In this document: piece by piece, positions 55,244 through 64,000 of the stretch
Numbering within the stretch: the first letter of the stretch is position 1
How the letters are laid out: each line of letters starts with the position of its first letter
Assembly: GCA_902582875.1 (NCBI GenBank)
Contig: CACHTV010000001.1
Coordinates: 62,001 to 126,000 of the forward strand
Source: an uncultured Pelagibacteraceae bacterium
GTDB lineage: Bacteria > Pseudomonadota > Alphaproteobacteria > Pelagibacterales > Pelagibacteraceae
Length of the DNA stretch: 64,000 nucleotides
Reading direction: 5' to 3'
Made by a program: the position numbers and the translations under genes
Notes under the pieces: generated by a model
What the model was told of the DNA's origin: nothing
Seen by the model: the letters and a program-made list of their open reading frames with translations, nothing else
Databases searched by the model: none

Positions 55244-55834
55244 TTAAATAGAGCCTTTTGTCGAAGGTATTGAGTTTTTAATTCTTTTATCTATCGCTAA
55301 AGCATCCTTAAGTGATCTAGCTAAACCTTTATAACAAGACTCAATCTTGTGGTGACTATTATCACCATAAATATTTTCAACGTGTAAAGTAACTCCTGCT
55401 GATTGGGAAAATGCTTGGAACCATTCTTTAAATAGCTCTGTATCCATTTCACCAAGTTTCTCTACTGGTAAATTTACTTTCCAGATTAAATAAGGCCTGT
55501 TCGATACATCAATTGAAACTCGGCTAAGAGTTTCATCCATCGGTATCATAGTTGAAGCGTATCTAGTAATTCCTTTTCTTTTGCCTGCAGCTTTTTTAAT
55601 AGCTTCACCAATAGCTATACCTGTATCTTCAGTTGTGTGGTGCAAATCAATATGCGTGTCACCTTTGGCTTTAACTTCTAGGTCAATTAGTGAATGCTTA
55701 GCTAGTTGCTCAAGCATATGATCGAGAAAACCAATTCCAGTTTTAATTTTATATTTTCCTTTTCCGTCTAAATTAACTATGACCGAAATGTTAGTTTCTT
55801 TGGTTTTTCTGTTTATTTTAGCTTTTCTTTTCAT
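55244..55834 (-). CDS. hisB: Imidazoleglycerol-phosphate dehydratase
   Basis: HisB dehydrates IGP to imidazole acetol phosphate. The 196-aa monofunctional form has [18 protein letters not shown] and [16 protein letters not shown], both metal sites, and the late [20 protein letters not shown]. It leads the hisB-hisH-hisA-hisF-hisE run; its promoter should lie in the 102-base gap shared with hslV. Confidence 0.97.
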   Translation of the reverse strand: MKRKAKINRKTKETNISVIVNLDGKGKYKIKTGIGFLDHMLEQLAKHSLIDLEVKAKGDTHIDLHHTTEDTGIAIGEAIKKAAGKRKGITRYASTMIPMDETLSRVSIDVSNRPYLIWKVNLPVEKLGEMDTELFKEWFQAFSQSAGVTLHVENIYGDNSHHKIESCYKGLARSLKDALAIDKRIKNSIPSTKGSI

Positions 55835-55901
55835 AATCTAAGACAATTTATCTTTGATATATATATAAATGAACATTTTTTCAATAAATCAGATTTCGCT
55901 A

Positions 55902-55930
55902 TTGAAGATCTAAAATTAATCTCCACATAT
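55902..55930 (+). promoter_or_regulatory. Candidate heat-shock promoter of hslV
   Basis: TTGAAG (55902-55907) and CTCCACATAT (55921-55930) are 13 bases apart, near the RpoH pattern CTTGAAA-N13 to 17-CCCCATNT. The ATG of hslV is six bases further on, so the mRNA may be almost leaderless. Heat control of hslVU is known in other bacteria. Confidence 0.5.
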
Positions 55931-55936
55931 AATATC

Positions 55937-56476
55937 ATGAATACAGCTGAAAAATGGCATGGCACTACAATTGTCTTGCTCAGAAAAAATAACGAAACAG
56001 TAGTTGCAGGAGATGGGCAGGTAAGTCTAGGAAATACTGTTTTAAAAAGTAAAGCAAAAAAAGTTAGAAAAATAGAAAGCAGAGGTGTTATAGCTGGTTT
56101 TGCGGGATCTACTGCAGATGCACTAACATTATTTGAGAGGCTGGAAGCAAAGCTTGAAAAACACGCAGGAAATTTACAAAGAGCGGCGGTTGAATTAGCT
56201 AAAGATTGGAGAAGTGATAAATTTTTAAGGAGATTAGAAGCATTAATGGCTGTAGCAGATAAAAAACATAGCTTTATAATTTCAGGTACTGGAGATGTTT
56301 TAGAGCCAGAAGATGGTATTATAGGCATTGGATCAGGTGGAAATTATGCTCTAGCTGCTGCAAAAGTTTTAATAGAAACAGATTTAAAAGCTGAAGAAAT
56401 TGCTAGAAAATCTATTAAAGTAGCTTCGGATATTTGTGTTTTTACTAATAATAACGTTACAGTAGAGAAGGTTTAA
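55937..56476 (+). CDS. hslV: ATP-dependent protease peptidase subunit HslV
   Basis: HslV forms the proteasome-like core of HslUV. The 179-aa product has a short propeptide (MNTAEKWHG), after which Thr10 in TTIVLLRKN should become the catalytic N-terminal Thr, then [25 protein letters not shown] and [16 protein letters not shown]. The small propeptide fits alphaproteobacterial HslV. hslU follows after two bases. Confidence 0.97.
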   Translation: MNTAEKWHGTTIVLLRKNNETVVAGDGQVSLGNTVLKSKAKKVRKIESRGVIAGFAGSTADALTLFERLEAKLEKHAGNLQRAAVELAKDWRSDKFLRRLEALMAVADKKHSFIISGTGDVLEPEDGIIGIGSGGNYALAAAKVLIETDLKAEEIARKSIKVASDICVFTNNNVTVEKV

Positions 56477-56478
56477 TA

Positions 56479-57855
56479 ATGGTAAGTTCTAAGAATGTTA
56501 CAAATTTAAATTTAGTAAAGAATACTAAAAAACAAAATTCTAGAGTAAGCGCCCTATCTCCAAGAGAAATAGTTTCAGAACTAGATAGATATGTAATCGG
56601 TCAAAAAGAAGCAAAAAAGGCAGTTGCTGTTGCATTAAGAAATAGATGGAGAAGGCAAGCTCTTTCAGAAGAAATGAGAGATGAAGTTCTTCCTAAAAAT
56701 ATTCTTATGATTGGACCAACAGGTGTTGGTAAAACTGAAATTTCAAGAAGATTATCAAAATTAGCTGAAGCCCCATTTATTAAAGTTGAAGCTACAAGGT
56801 TCACAGAAGTTGGTTACGTTGGAAGAGACGTTGAACAAATAGTTAGAGATTTGATCGAGATAGCTATTGCAATGGAAAAAGAAAAGAAGAGAAAAGAGGT
56901 TAAAGCTAAAGCTGAACTAAAAGCTGAGGATAAAGTTCTAGATGCATTAGTAGGTAACAAAGCAAGTGTAGCTACTAAAGAAAGCTTTAGAAAAAGATTA
57001 AGAAATGGTGATCTTGATGATAATGAAATAGAGATAGAGGTCCAAGATAAAACTTCTGGTCTTCAAAGTTTTGAAATTCCAGGTATGCCAGGTGGAAATG
57101 TTGGGATGGTCAATCTAGGAGACATTCTTGGAAAATCTATGGGTAATAAAAAAGGAAAAAAGAAAAAAATGACGGTAAAAGAATCCCACGATATTTTAGT
57201 TGCCCAAGAGTCTGACAAGATGATTGAAGAAGATAAAATAATAAAAGAAGCAAAAAAAGCAACTGAAGAAAATGGTATAGTTTTTTTAGATGAAATTGAT
57301 AAAGTATCAGCAAGAAGTGATAGAGTTGGAGGAGATGTTTCAAGAGAAGGAGTGCAAAGAGACTTATTGCCATTAATTGAAGGCACAACCGTAAGCACAA
57401 AACATGGGCCAATAAAAACTGATCATATACTTTTTATTGCCTCTGGAGCTTTTCAATTAGCTAAGCCGTCAGATCTTCTTCCTGAATTACAAGGTAGATT
57501 ACCTATTAGAGTTGAGTTAGATGCTTTAAATGAAGAGGATTTCAAAAGAATATTAAAAGAGCCTGATAATAGTTTAATTAAACAATATAGAGAATTATTA
57601 AAAACAGAAAATGTAAATCTAGTATTTACAGATGATGGTATTGACATGTTGGCAAAAATATCTGCAGAGGTAAATTCATCAGTTGAAAATATTGGTGCTA
57701 GAAGATTGCATACAATTATTGAAAAAGTTTTAGATGATATAAGTTTTAATGCCACTGACAAAGCAGGAGAAACTATTACAATTGATAAAAAATATGTTAA
57801 TGAAAATTTAGGTAATCTAGTTAAAGATACTGATTTATCAAAATTTATTCTATAA
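56479..57855 (+). CDS. hslU: HslU ATPase/unfoldase subunit
   Basis: HslU is the AAA+ hexamer that feeds HslV. The 458-aa sequence has [33 protein letters not shown], Walker [13 protein letters not shown] (about 75-85), a Lys/Glu-rich intermediate domain, Walker [13 protein letters not shown], and [10 protein letters not shown]-like [16 protein letters not shown] near the end. The last residues (LSKFIL) fit the HslV-docking tail. It overlaps the Smr gene end by six bases. Confidence 0.97.
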   Translation: MVSSKNVTNLNLVKNTKKQNSRVSALSPREIVSELDRYVIGQKEAKKAVAVALRNRWRRQALSEEMRDEVLPKNILMIGPTGVGKTEISRRLSKLAEAPFIKVEATRFTEVGYVGRDVEQIVRDLIEIAIAMEKEKKRKEVKAKAELKAEDKVLDALVGNKASVATKESFRKRLRNGDLDDNEIEIEVQDKTSGLQSFEIPGMPGGNVGMVNLGDILGKSMGNKKGKKKKMTVKESHDILVAQESDKMIEEDKIIKEAKKATEENGIVFLDEIDKVSARSDRVGGDVSREGVQRDLLPLIEGTTVSTKHGPIKTDHILFIASGAFQLAKPSDLLPELQGRLPIRVELDALNEEDFKRILKEPDNSLIKQYRELLKTENVNLVFTDDGIDMLAKISAEVNSSVENIGARRLHTIIEKVLDDISFNATDKAGETITIDKKYVNENLGNLVKDTDLSKFIL

Positions 57856-58269
57856 CTTTTTTAGCTTTATTATAATTGCTCCATCACCACCATCTACTTT
57901 ATCAGCATTTGAAATTGATATGATATTTTTTGATAAATCTAGATCTGATTTAATATAGTCTGGAATAGAGTACCTTAGCTTACTAAAATCTTTAGAAAGA
58001 TAAATATCTTTGTCTGTATTAGAATGAATGCCTTTTCCAGTGATAAGTAAAATTTCTTTATAATTTTTTTTTACGCAAGATAAAATTATTTCTTTTACTT
58101 TTTGATTTGCATCTAGCAAAGTAAAACCATGTAAATCATACTTAAATCTATGATAATTGGTTTGACCATCTTTCCGGATATCATCTTTATCAGAAACATC
58201 CTTGGGATCTTTAATATAATTTTTCCAGGTATCGATATCTTCTTGGGAAAGGCTTTTCTTTTTAATCAC
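57850..58269 (-). CDS. Smr-domain protein
   Basis: The 139-aa product has a Lys/Asp-rich N-terminus and a C-terminal Smr domain (about 58-139): [19 protein letters not shown] with the DLHG motif and [12 protein letters not shown] with the TGKG motif. Smr domains bind or cut DNA or RNA. It follows the Tim44-like gene with a four-base overlap and converges on hslU. In related genomes mltA often lies between these two genes; it is missing here. Confidence 0.9.
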   Translation of the reverse strand: MIKKKSLSQEDIDTWKNYIKDPKDVSDKDDIRKDGQTNYHRFKYDLHGFTLLDANQKVKEIILSCVKKNYKEILLITGKGIHSNTDKDIYLSKDFSKLRYSIPDYIKSDLDLSKNIISISNADKVDGGDGAIIIKLKKL

Positions 58270-58868
58270 TTGCTGACAATTTCAGATAAATACCAATTAG
58301 GACCTTTTTTTAATATATTCTTTGTAAATTTCCAATAATCTGTAACCTGCTTAATCTTATCAGGATTACCTTCGATTATTTTATTATCCTTATCTTTTTT
58401 CACAGAGATAACTTCGGACACAAATTTTACCGAGGCGAAAAGTTCATTCTTAATTCTTTCATATTTTTCAACACTAGATTCCTTAACACCAATAAATGTA
58501 AACTCGGATTTTATATTTTCTTTATTTCTAGCTTGAATAGCTTGTTCAAAATTAGAGGCCATATCTGATGTAAGCAAACTTTTTAATTTCTGACTATCCC
58601 CTTTTGCAAATGATGTAAGAATAGTTTCGTAGGCAATTTCTGCACCCTTTAAAAATTCTTTTTTATCATTTCCTTCTAGGACATCATGATTTTGTTTAAA
58701 GTTTTTAACATTATTATTTGGTACCTTAAATTTTCCTTCTACAAAACCTGGATAAATTTTAGGCTCATGTCCAGTTTTCCTTCCTAGAATGTTTCTAAGC
58801 CTTAGGATTATAAATCCGGCAATCATTCCAAGTAAAATTATGTCTATATATCCGAAATTGCTACTCAT
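58266..58868 (-). CDS. Tim44/TimA-like membrane-anchored protein
   Basis: The 200-aa product has an N-terminal membrane anchor (GYIDIILLGMIAGFIILRLRNILG) and a Tim44-like domain (about 70-200: FLKGAEIAYETILTSFAKGDSQKLKSLLTSDM, FTFIGVKESSVEKYE, DYWKFTKNI). Bacterial members are relatives of the mitochondrial import motor part; their role in alphaproteobacteria is poorly known and related to membrane protein handling. The ATG at 58868 is preferred to the tracked 58922. Divergent from fxsA. Confidence 0.85.
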   Translation of the reverse strand: MSSNFGYIDIILLGMIAGFIILRLRNILGRKTGHEPKIYPGFVEGKFKVPNNNVKNFKQNHDVLEGNDKKEFLKGAEIAYETILTSFAKGDSQKLKSLLTSDMASNFEQAIQARNKENIKSEFTFIGVKESSVEKYERIKNELFASVKFVSEVISVKKDKDNKIIEGNPDKIKQVTDYWKFTKNILKKGPNWYLSEIVSK

Positions 58869-58912
58869 AGTTTGATAAATATACATTAATAATATAATTT
58901 TGTATCTGACAA

Positions 58913-59332
58913 ATGAACTCATTTTTTCTACTATTTATTGGTGTGCCAGCGCTTGAAGTTTTTCTTATGATAAAGATCGGAAGCAAAATAGGGGCTTTGA
59001 GCACTGTCTCATTAATCCTATTAACTGCATTTATAGGCATTTATTTTGCAAAAATTGAAGGAATTAAAACCATGCGTTCTGGTGTTATAAATTTGTATCA
59101 AAATAAAGTACCAATTTATGAAATGATTTCTGGAGCATCTATTGCAATAGCAGCTCTACTTCTTATCATTCCAGGTTTTTTTACTGACACTGTAGGTTTT
59201 TTACTATTAATACCTTTTACAAGAAGAGTTTTGATTAATTTATTTATGAAGAAAAAAATAATAAAAAACGATGATAAAGATGCAAATACCTTAGATGGTG
59301 AGATCATAGAAGATAAAAAAGATGAATTATAA
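58913..59332 (+). CDS. fxsA: FxsA family membrane protein
   Basis: The 139-aa protein has three or four hydrophobic segments (FFLLFIGVPALEVFLMI, ALSTVSLILLTAFIGIYFA, ASIAIAALLLIIPGFFTDTVGFLLLIPF) and the FxsA pattern GFFTDTVGFLLLIPFTR. FxsA relieves F-plasmid exclusion of phage T7 in E. coli; its general role is unknown. Its place next to secB is conserved in alphaproteobacteria. It overlaps secB by 11 bases. Confidence 0.9.
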   Translation: MNSFFLLFIGVPALEVFLMIKIGSKIGALSTVSLILLTAFIGIYFAKIEGIKTMRSGVINLYQNKVPIYEMISGASIAIAALLLIIPGFFTDTVGFLLLIPFTRRVLINLFMKKKIIKNDDKDANTLDGEIIEDKKDEL

Positions 59333-59741
59333 AATAATTGGTAAGTATATAAAACAATTAGATTTTAAAATACCTAATCCAAAAGTTTTTTCTTTATTAT
59401 CAAAAGATATTTCAAATTATAAGATAAATTTTGATATCAAAAGCAATCAATTAAAAGAAAGAATTGTAGAAGTTGAAACAACTCTAAATCTTTCTCCAAA
59501 TAAAAATGATCTTGAAAAAATTAATACAAAAATAGTTTATTCTACTATTATTGAATTAAATAGTGAAATAACTGATAAAAAGGAGCTAGAAAAAATAATA
59601 TTAATTAATGTACCTTCAGAAATATATCCTGAAATAAGAAAAATATTTATATTTGTTTTTGAAAATTCAGGATTTAAAGATATTAAAATTAGTAATAATG
59701 TTGATTTCCAAAAACTTTATAATATTAAAAAAACTCAGTAA
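59322..59741 (+). CDS. secB: SecB-like export chaperone
   Basis: SecB holds preproteins unfolded for SecA. The 139-aa sequence has IKQLDFKIPNPKVFSLLS at the N-terminus and a divergent core (FDIKSNQLKERIVEVETTLNL, SEITDKKELEKIILINVPSEIYPEIRKIF) where the last part matches the SecB LYPYARE region loosely. Context with fxsA and dnaQ matches alphaproteobacterial secB. It is more divergent than neighbours. Confidence 0.85.
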   Translation: MNYKIIGKYIKQLDFKIPNPKVFSLLSKDISNYKINFDIKSNQLKERIVEVETTLNLSPNKNDLEKINTKIVYSTIIELNSEITDKKELEKIILINVPSEIYPEIRKIFIFVFENSGFKDIKISNNVDFQKLYNIKKTQ

Positions 59742-60400
59742 AAATTCTTTTTAATTTCAGATTTTAAAAATTCTTTATGTTTTTTTATTTCTATTTCAGT
59801 TATTTTTAAAACAGTTTTATTGTATCTTTTTTCTTGATTGTTAGAATTCATTGAGTCTTGAACTTCTGATGAAAGATTAAATCTAGGCTCTTTTGCATCT
59901 AAAAGATTAATGTAAACCTCTCTTAATAGTTCACAATCTAACAAAGCATTGTGCTTAATCCTTCTAGATATATCAATATTAAATCTTTTACATAATGCAT
60001 CCAAAGAATTAGATGCTCCTGGGAATTTATTTCTAGCTACCTCAAGAGAATCAATTATATTCGCTGTATCAATCAATTCTTTTTTTATTAAACCTAACTC
60101 ACCATTTAAAAATCCTAAGTCAAAGTTAGCATTATGAATTATTAATTTTTTTCCTTTTATAAAATCTATAAACTCGTCGGCAACTTTTTCAAAAGTATCT
60201 TTGTTGCTTAAAAATTCTTCTGAAAATCCATGAATTTTAAATGCCTCTTCAGGTATATCTCTTTTTGGATTAATTAATTTATGGAAAATTTTATTAGTTG
60301 GAATTAAATCTTTAGTTTCTATACATGCTATTTCAACTAGCTTGTGTCCATCTTTAAATGAAAGCCCAGTAGTTTCAGTATCTAAAAAAATTTCACTCAT
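59735..60400 (-). CDS. dnaQ: DNA polymerase III subunit epsilon (proofreading exonuclease)
   Basis: DnaQ is the 3'-5' exonuclease of the replicase. The 221-aa product has the DEDDh motifs: ExoI EIFLDTETTGLS, ExoII HNANFDLGFLNGEL, ExoIII RIKHNALLDCELL. A C-terminal tail would bind DnaE. It overlaps coaE by eight bases and converges on secB with seven. Confidence 0.96.
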   Translation of the reverse strand: MSEIFLDTETTGLSFKDGHKLVEIACIETKDLIPTNKIFHKLINPKRDIPEEAFKIHGFSEEFLSNKDTFEKVADEFIDFIKGKKLIIHNANFDLGFLNGELGLIKKELIDTANIIDSLEVARNKFPGASNSLDALCKRFNIDISRRIKHNALLDCELLREVYINLLDAKEPRFNLSSEVQDSMNSNNQEKRYNKTVLKITEIEIKKHKEFLKSEIKKNFY

Positions 60401-60959
60401 ACAATTTAATTATATTTAAAAGTTTTCTTTTTAAAATAGATAAAGATTTATTATTAACAACTATATGATCACAAAATTTCATTTTTTTGCTATCTTTTAA
60501 CTGATGTTTATTTAATAGTGAAAATAATTCCATACTACCTTTATTTGATATATATCTTCTTAATCTAAGTCTATTTTTTGATCTGATAAAAATTATAACA
60601 TCAAAATATTTTTGAAGTTTGCTTTCTACTAATAAAGGAATTTCAAAAAATAAAAAATTTTTATCTTTATTTTTTTTTAAAAACACAAACATCTCTTTTC
60701 TTACTAAAGGATGTATTATTTTCTCTAATTTTTTTAAATTTCCTTTTTTTTGTAAAATTTTTTTTTTTATTTCTTTTTTGATGTTTTGATTTAACTTAAA
60801 ACCTAGCTTACTTGAAACAAGTCTTTTAAAACTATTTTTAGAGTATAATTTTTTGACAATTTTATCTGCGCTAAAAAGTGGGCCCCTTCTATTAGAAATA
60901 ATTTTGCTAGCAGTTGTTTTTCCTGACGCTATAGAACCTGTTAAACCTATCTTAATCAT
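60393..60959 (-). CDS. coaE: Dephospho-CoA kinase
   Basis: CoaE performs the last step of coenzyme A synthesis. The 188-aa product has the P-loop GLTGSIASGKTTASKII at the N-terminus, FSADKIVKKLY and IHPLVRKEMFVFL plus FEIPLLVESKLQKYFDVIIFI. It is Lys-rich but complete. Overlaps aroE by four bases. Confidence 0.94.
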   Translation of the reverse strand: MIKIGLTGSIASGKTTASKIISNRRGPLFSADKIVKKLYSKNSFKRLVSSKLGFKLNQNIKKEIKKKILQKKGNLKKLEKIIHPLVRKEMFVFLKKNKDKNFLFFEIPLLVESKLQKYFDVIIFIRSKNRLRLRRYISNKGSMELFSLLNKHQLKDSKKMKFCDHIVVNNKSLSILKRKLLNIIKLYE

Positions 60960-61780
60960 TTTAGCTTTGAAATTAATAAATCAATTAACTGGTCATCTAT
61001 TTCTGGATTAATTTTATTCCATAAATAAAAAGATTTTTGACCTTGGTAAATAAACATTTCCAAACCATTGAATGTCTTTATTTTATTTTCTTTTAGAAAT
61101 TTTATAGTCTTTGTCTCTAAAGGGTTATAAATTGTATCTATATAGATCAGATTATCCTTAATATTATTAAAATTAAACTCAAAATCGTTTCCATTCTTTA
61201 AACCAAGACTGGTTGCATTGATAATAATGTCAAATTTACTAACTTCTTCTTTTAAAGATGTCCAATTTAAAACATTTAAAAAATTAAATCTTTTTTTAAG
61301 AAAAATAGATTTTTCATGAGTACGATTAATTACTGCTATGTCCTTAATCTTAGATTTTTGTAAAGAATAAATTACTGATGGAGAAACACCCCCGGCTCCA
61401 ATGACTAAAGCTTTTTTGTTTTCTGTATTAGAAATTTCTTTTAGATAAGCTGCTTGCAACCCAAATACATCAGTATTATCTCCAACAACAGTGTTGGCTT
61501 CATCTAGGAAAATTGTGTTAACTGAATTTGTAGATTTAGCGTCATTTATCAACTGGTCTACAAATGGAATTACTTTTTGTTTGTAAGGTAAAGTTATATT
61601 TATGCCGTTTAGTTCTTTATCTCGTATTTTCTTAATAACGATTTCGATATCTTTCTCTTTAATATCTAATAATGAATATTCAGCTTTAATATCATATTTT
61701 TTAAACCAATAATTGTGTAAAACTGGAGATAAAGAGTGAGCAACTGGACTTCCAATAATTGCAAATAATTTTTTATTCAT
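60956..61780 (-). CDS. aroE: Shikimate dehydrogenase
   Basis: AroE reduces 3-dehydroshikimate in the aromatic pathway with NADPH. The 274-aa sequence has IIGSPVAHSLSPVLHNYWFK, the catalytic Lys in GINITLPYKQKVIPFVD, and the nucleotide site ALVIGAGGVSPSVIYSL. GLEMFIYQGQKSFYLW near the end is a family signature. Overlaps maf by four bases. Confidence 0.96.
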   Translation of the reverse strand: MNKKLFAIIGSPVAHSLSPVLHNYWFKKYDIKAEYSLLDIKEKDIEIVIKKIRDKELNGINITLPYKQKVIPFVDQLINDAKSTNSVNTIFLDEANTVVGDNTDVFGLQAAYLKEISNTENKKALVIGAGGVSPSVIYSLQKSKIKDIAVINRTHEKSIFLKKRFNFLNVLNWTSLKEEVSKFDIIINATSLGLKNGNDFEFNFNNIKDNLIYIDTIYNPLETKTIKFLKENKIKTFNGLEMFIYQGQKSFYLWNKINPEIDDQLIDLLISKLK

Positions 61781-62361
61781 TTTTTATATTGCTTAATATA
61801 GTTCATTATTTGTTTTACTGGCAAACCCATTATTGAGTCCTTATCGCCTTTTATATATTCAAAAAGACTAAGGCCTTCTGCCTCTACTTGATAAACTCCA
61901 TACATTAAAAGAGTTTCGGTCTTAATTTTATCTAAATACTTAATTAATTCCTCTTCTTTAAAATTTTTCATTTTTAACTCTGATTGGTCTGAATGATTCC
62001 AAATCATGGCGCCATTTTTTGAAATACAAACTGAACTAATGAGATAATGTTTAGAATTATTTAGTTCTTTTAAAATCTCTAAGGCTTCCTCTCTAGATTT
62101 TGGTTTATTAATTAATTTGTTGTTGAGTGAAATAACGCTGTCAGCCCCTAATACTAAACGATCAGGATATTTGCTGCTGACTTTTGTTGATTTAATTTCA
62201 GCAAGGTTCTTTGATATAACTAATGGAGTAGCATTTTCATATAAAAGAGATTCTTTAACCTGATCTTCATCTACATTTGAAACAACAACATCTGATCTAA
62301 TGTTATATTTATCTAAGATTTTCTTTCTTACACCACTTGCAGATGCTAAAATTATTTTCAT
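61777..62361 (-). CDS. maf: Maf-family nucleotide pyrophosphatase
   Basis: Maf proteins hydrolyse non-canonical or methylated NTPs such as dTTP, UTP or m7GTP. The 194-aa product has the N-terminal ILASASGVRKKIL (usual SxSPRRxxLL with a changed PR), LVLGADSVISLNNKLINKP and GVYQVEAEGLSLFEYIKGDKDSIMGLPV. Place next to aroE and coaE is conserved. The subfamily cannot be set. Confidence 0.93.
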   Translation of the reverse strand: MKIILASASGVRKKILDKYNIRSDVVVSNVDEDQVKESLLYENATPLVISKNLAEIKSTKVSSKYPDRLVLGADSVISLNNKLINKPKSREEALEILKELNNSKHYLISSVCISKNGAMIWNHSDQSELKMKNFKEEELIKYLDKIKTETLLMYGVYQVEAEGLSLFEYIKGDKDSIMGLPVKQIMNYIKQYKK

Positions 62362-63179
62362 TTATTTCTTTTTATCTCAAATATCTTTAGTATCGAAGCA
62401 GCTATTTCTTCAACAGATCTTCTAGTTACATCAATCGTGGGCCATTTATATTTATTAAAAAGTTTTTTAGACTTATTTACCTCATCTTTTATATGGTTAA
62501 GATCAGTATATTCCTTGATGTTATTATCTTTCATTATAGCAACTCTATTTCTCCTAATTTCTGAAAGTCTTTCTGGATCTGCCACAAGACCGACAACACA
62601 AGTTTTATTATTATGAGATTTTAAATCATCTGGTATTTTCTGATCTAAAACTAGAGGAATATTAATAGTTTTGTATCCTCTGTTTGCCAAATAAATTGAA
62701 GTAGGGGTTTTATTGGTTCTGCTTACTCCTAAAAGAACTATATCTGCCTTCGCAATGTCATCCAATTTTTTCCCGTCGTCATGGTACATGGTAAATTGAA
62801 TAGCTTCTATTCTTTTAAAGTACTCTTCGTCCAACACATGTTGTGCACTAGGTTTGTGAATAGCTTTTTGGTTTAATAGTTTTGAAAAGTTTAAAATCAG
62901 ATTGCCCAGTATTCCAAAGCAAGAAATATTATTTTTTTCGCTAACAACAGAAATGTACTTGGCCAGTTTGGTTTCAACAATAGTATATAAAATTATTGAA
63001 TTTTGTTGTTCTGAACATTCCTTTATTATTTTATCAATTTGTTGTTCGGTTCTTACAAAGGCGAATTCTTTTTTTTCATAGTCAAAGTTAGCGAATTGAG
63101 ATTTTAAAGATAAAAAAATCCTATCCAACGTTTCCCCGGTTGAATCAGACACAAGATATACATTGTATTTTTCGTTCAT
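62358..63179 (-). CDS. Pyruvate phosphate dikinase/PEP synthase regulator (PPSR)
   Basis: This DUF299 family holds bifunctional Ser/Thr kinases and pyrophosphorylases that switch PPDK or PEP synthase off and on. The 273-aa sequence has the P-loop-like LLGVSRTNKTPTSIYLANRGYKTINIPLV (about 148-176) and the opening VYLVSDSTGETLDRIF. Family knowledge: the Rickettsia homologue beside the origin cluster (RP001) is of this type. It is transcribed away from the long gap before hemE. Confidence 0.93.
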   Translation of the reverse strand: MNEKYNVYLVSDSTGETLDRIFLSLKSQFANFDYEKKEFAFVRTEQQIDKIIKECSEQQNSIILYTIVETKLAKYISVVSEKNNISCFGILGNLILNFSKLLNQKAIHKPSAQHVLDEEYFKRIEAIQFTMYHDDGKKLDDIAKADIVLLGVSRTNKTPTSIYLANRGYKTINIPLVLDQKIPDDLKSHNNKTCVVGLVADPERLSEIRRNRVAIMKDNNIKEYTDLNHIKDEVNKSKKLFNKYKWPTIDVTRRSVEEIAASILKIFEIKRNK

Positions 63180-63451
63180 ATCTCTGTTAATAATTATGTA
63201 ATAAACTAATTTTTTTCATTATTTTTTTGATTAGCAAAAAACAGTTAACAACAACTAACATTATTCTAACATTTTTTTAAATGTTGATACTATAATTTCA
63301 CAATTGTTTATAATTTAAATAAAATCGTTAAATTTCAAGTATTAATTCCTTATTTTATTCAAATCAGATTGTATAAAACATGTATAAACAGTTATATTAA
63401 TAATTCACAAGACCTACTACACAATTTATATTTAAAACCTAAATTATATAT
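63180..63451. other. oriC: Candidate replication origin (oriC) between ppsR and hemE
   Basis: This 272-base AT-rich gap, the longest in the window, lies between divergent ppsR and hemE, the position of the Caulobacter origin and the conserved alphaproteobacterial origin cluster. It contains three TAACA units spaced 10 and 11 bases (63246-63271), a dyad AACATTT-tttt-AAATGTT (63268-63285), TGTTTATAA (63305-63313; reverse TTATAAACA, one off TTATNCACA), and a tandem TGTATAAAACA-TGTATAAACA (63370-63390). Promoters for both genes must also lie here. No perfect DnaA box was seen. Confidence 0.6.
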
Positions 63452-64000
63452 ATGACTTCTCTTAAAAAAATATTATCCGATAAAAATTTATCTTGGAAAT
63501 CAGTTTGGTTTATGAGACAAGCAGGTAGATACTTACCTGAATTTAGAAAAATTAGATCACAAAATCAAAATTTTATTGAACTTTGTTTAAATAGTAAATT
63601 AAGCGCAGAAATAACTCTTCAACCTATAAAAAGATTTGATATAGATTCAGCAATAATCTTTTCAGACATATTAATGACACCATATGCTTTGGGTCAAGAT
63701 GTAAAATTTATTAAAGATCAAGGACCAGAACTTAGTGAATTTAATTTAGAAAGATTTTTGGATAGTAATGAAAGAGAATTTTCAGAAAAATTATTTCCAG
63801 TTTATAAAGCAATAGAACTAACAAGAAAAAATTTAAATAAAGATAAATCTTTAATAGCTTTTATAGGCGCTCCTTGGACATTGCTAGTTTATATTTTAAA
63901 TATTAAAAAAAATAAAACTGAAATGGATTTAAATAAATTAAATAACAAAAATATTAATATAAATCAGATTTTAGATAAATTAATTAAATTTTCATGTATA
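63452..64000 (+). CDS. hemE: Uroporphyrinogen decarboxylase (HemE), N-terminal part
   Basis: HemE makes coproporphyrinogen III in haem synthesis. The frame starts with ATG at 63452 and runs off the right edge, so it was not listed in the track. The 183 visible residues have the signature VWFMRQAGRYLPEFRKIR (about 18-35) and the catalytic-site region AIIFSDILMTPYALG (about 65-79), then FIGAPWTLLVYIL. The C-terminal half is outside the window. Confidence 0.95.
   Translation, partial: MTSLKKILSDKNLSWKSVWFMRQAGRYLPEFRKIRSQNQNFIELCLNSKLSAEITLQPIKRFDIDSAIIFSDILMTPYALGQDVKFIKDQGPELSEFNLERFLDSNEREFSEKLFPVYKAIELTRKNLNKDKSLIAFIGAPWTLLVYILNIKKNKTEMDLNKLNNKNININQILDKLIKFSCI

Noticed and set aside
55831-56328. 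165-aa minus-strand ORF opposite hslV
   Set aside because: Antisense shadow; hslV has full family motifs and the antisense product is Ser/Leu/Phe-rich without recognisable features.
57063-57412. Two minus-strand ORFs opposite hslU
   Set aside because: Shadows of hslU; both lie over its Lys/Glu-rich region, which yields Phe/Ser/Leu-rich antisense frames.
1-64000. tRNA, rRNA, tmRNA, SRP or RNase P RNA genes
   Set aside because: I looked in the gaps and saw no T-loop GGTTCGA-type segments with acceptor stems, nor conserved RNA cores; all gaps are short apart from those described.

Overview
The window is a gene-dense, very AT-rich bacterial chromosome segment. It looks like a free-living alphaproteobacterium of the SAR11 (Candidatus Pelagibacter-like) type. 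I infer this from the strong A/T bias with many Lys/Ile/Asn codons, intergenic gaps that are mostly under 100 bases, frequent ATGA/TAATG and head-to-head overlaps, alphaproteobacterial gene order (mnmE / mnmG-rsmG-parA-parB / holA-lptE-leuS; ppsR-maf-aroE-coaE-dnaQ / secB-fxsA / hslVU / his), and a histidine gene set not expected in an obligate parasite. The genus assignment is an inference; no rRNA is present to test it. No tRNA, rRNA, IS element or CRISPR array was recognised.

Layout. 1-1.7 kb: end of fabB, fabI, and a small GNAT-like gene. 1.7-8.1 kb (minus): nusA-infB-rbfA-rpsO-pnp. A terminator-like hairpin sits directly in front of the nusA ribosome-binding site. 8.2-14.6 kb (minus): tsaB-fur-miaB-phoH-ybeY-lnt-metK. 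14.5-25 kb: cell-envelope and housekeeping genes (polysaccharide deacetylase, Bax-like glucosaminidase, nfuA, trpS, murJ, maeB, BON lipoprotein, rsmI, LpoA-like protein). 25-32 kb: rdgB, then grpE-dnaK-dnaJ, an unlisted 55-aa membrane protein, dapB, nth and a PfkB sugar/nucleoside kinase. 32-36 kb: a regulator with a degenerate receiver domain coupled to an unlisted 35-aa ArfA-like ribosome-rescue gene, a YkuD protein, a YggS-type PLP protein, a ThiE-like protein and a major porin. 35.7-40 kb: DUF3576 lipoprotein, leuS, lptE, holA. 40-44.4 kb (minus): mnmG-rsmG-parA-parB, with two identical parS-like palindromes inside rsmG. 44.4-46.9 kb: an accessory insert (HTH protein, 119-aa unknown, GIY-YIG protein, structured non-coding DNA) that splits mnmE from mnmG. 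46.9-52 kb: mnmE, ubiH-like, ftsK, lolA. 52-55.8 kb (minus): hisB-hisH-hisA-hisF-hisE-hinT-GNAT. 55.9-63.2 kb: hslVU, Smr, Tim44-like, fxsA, secB, dnaQ, coaE, aroE, maf, ppsR. 63.2-63.45 kb: the largest gap, which is the syntenic place for the chromosome origin, followed by the start of hemE.

How it fits together. The right part has the character of an alphaproteobacterial origin-proximal region: a candidate oriC between ppsR and hemE, and parABS about 21 kb away. The left part holds translation, RNA-decay and protein-folding operons. The most unusual pieces are the accessory insert, the hairpin through which nusA-operon transcription apparently must pass, the ArfA-like small gene, and pairs of divergent genes whose start codons abut or overlap.
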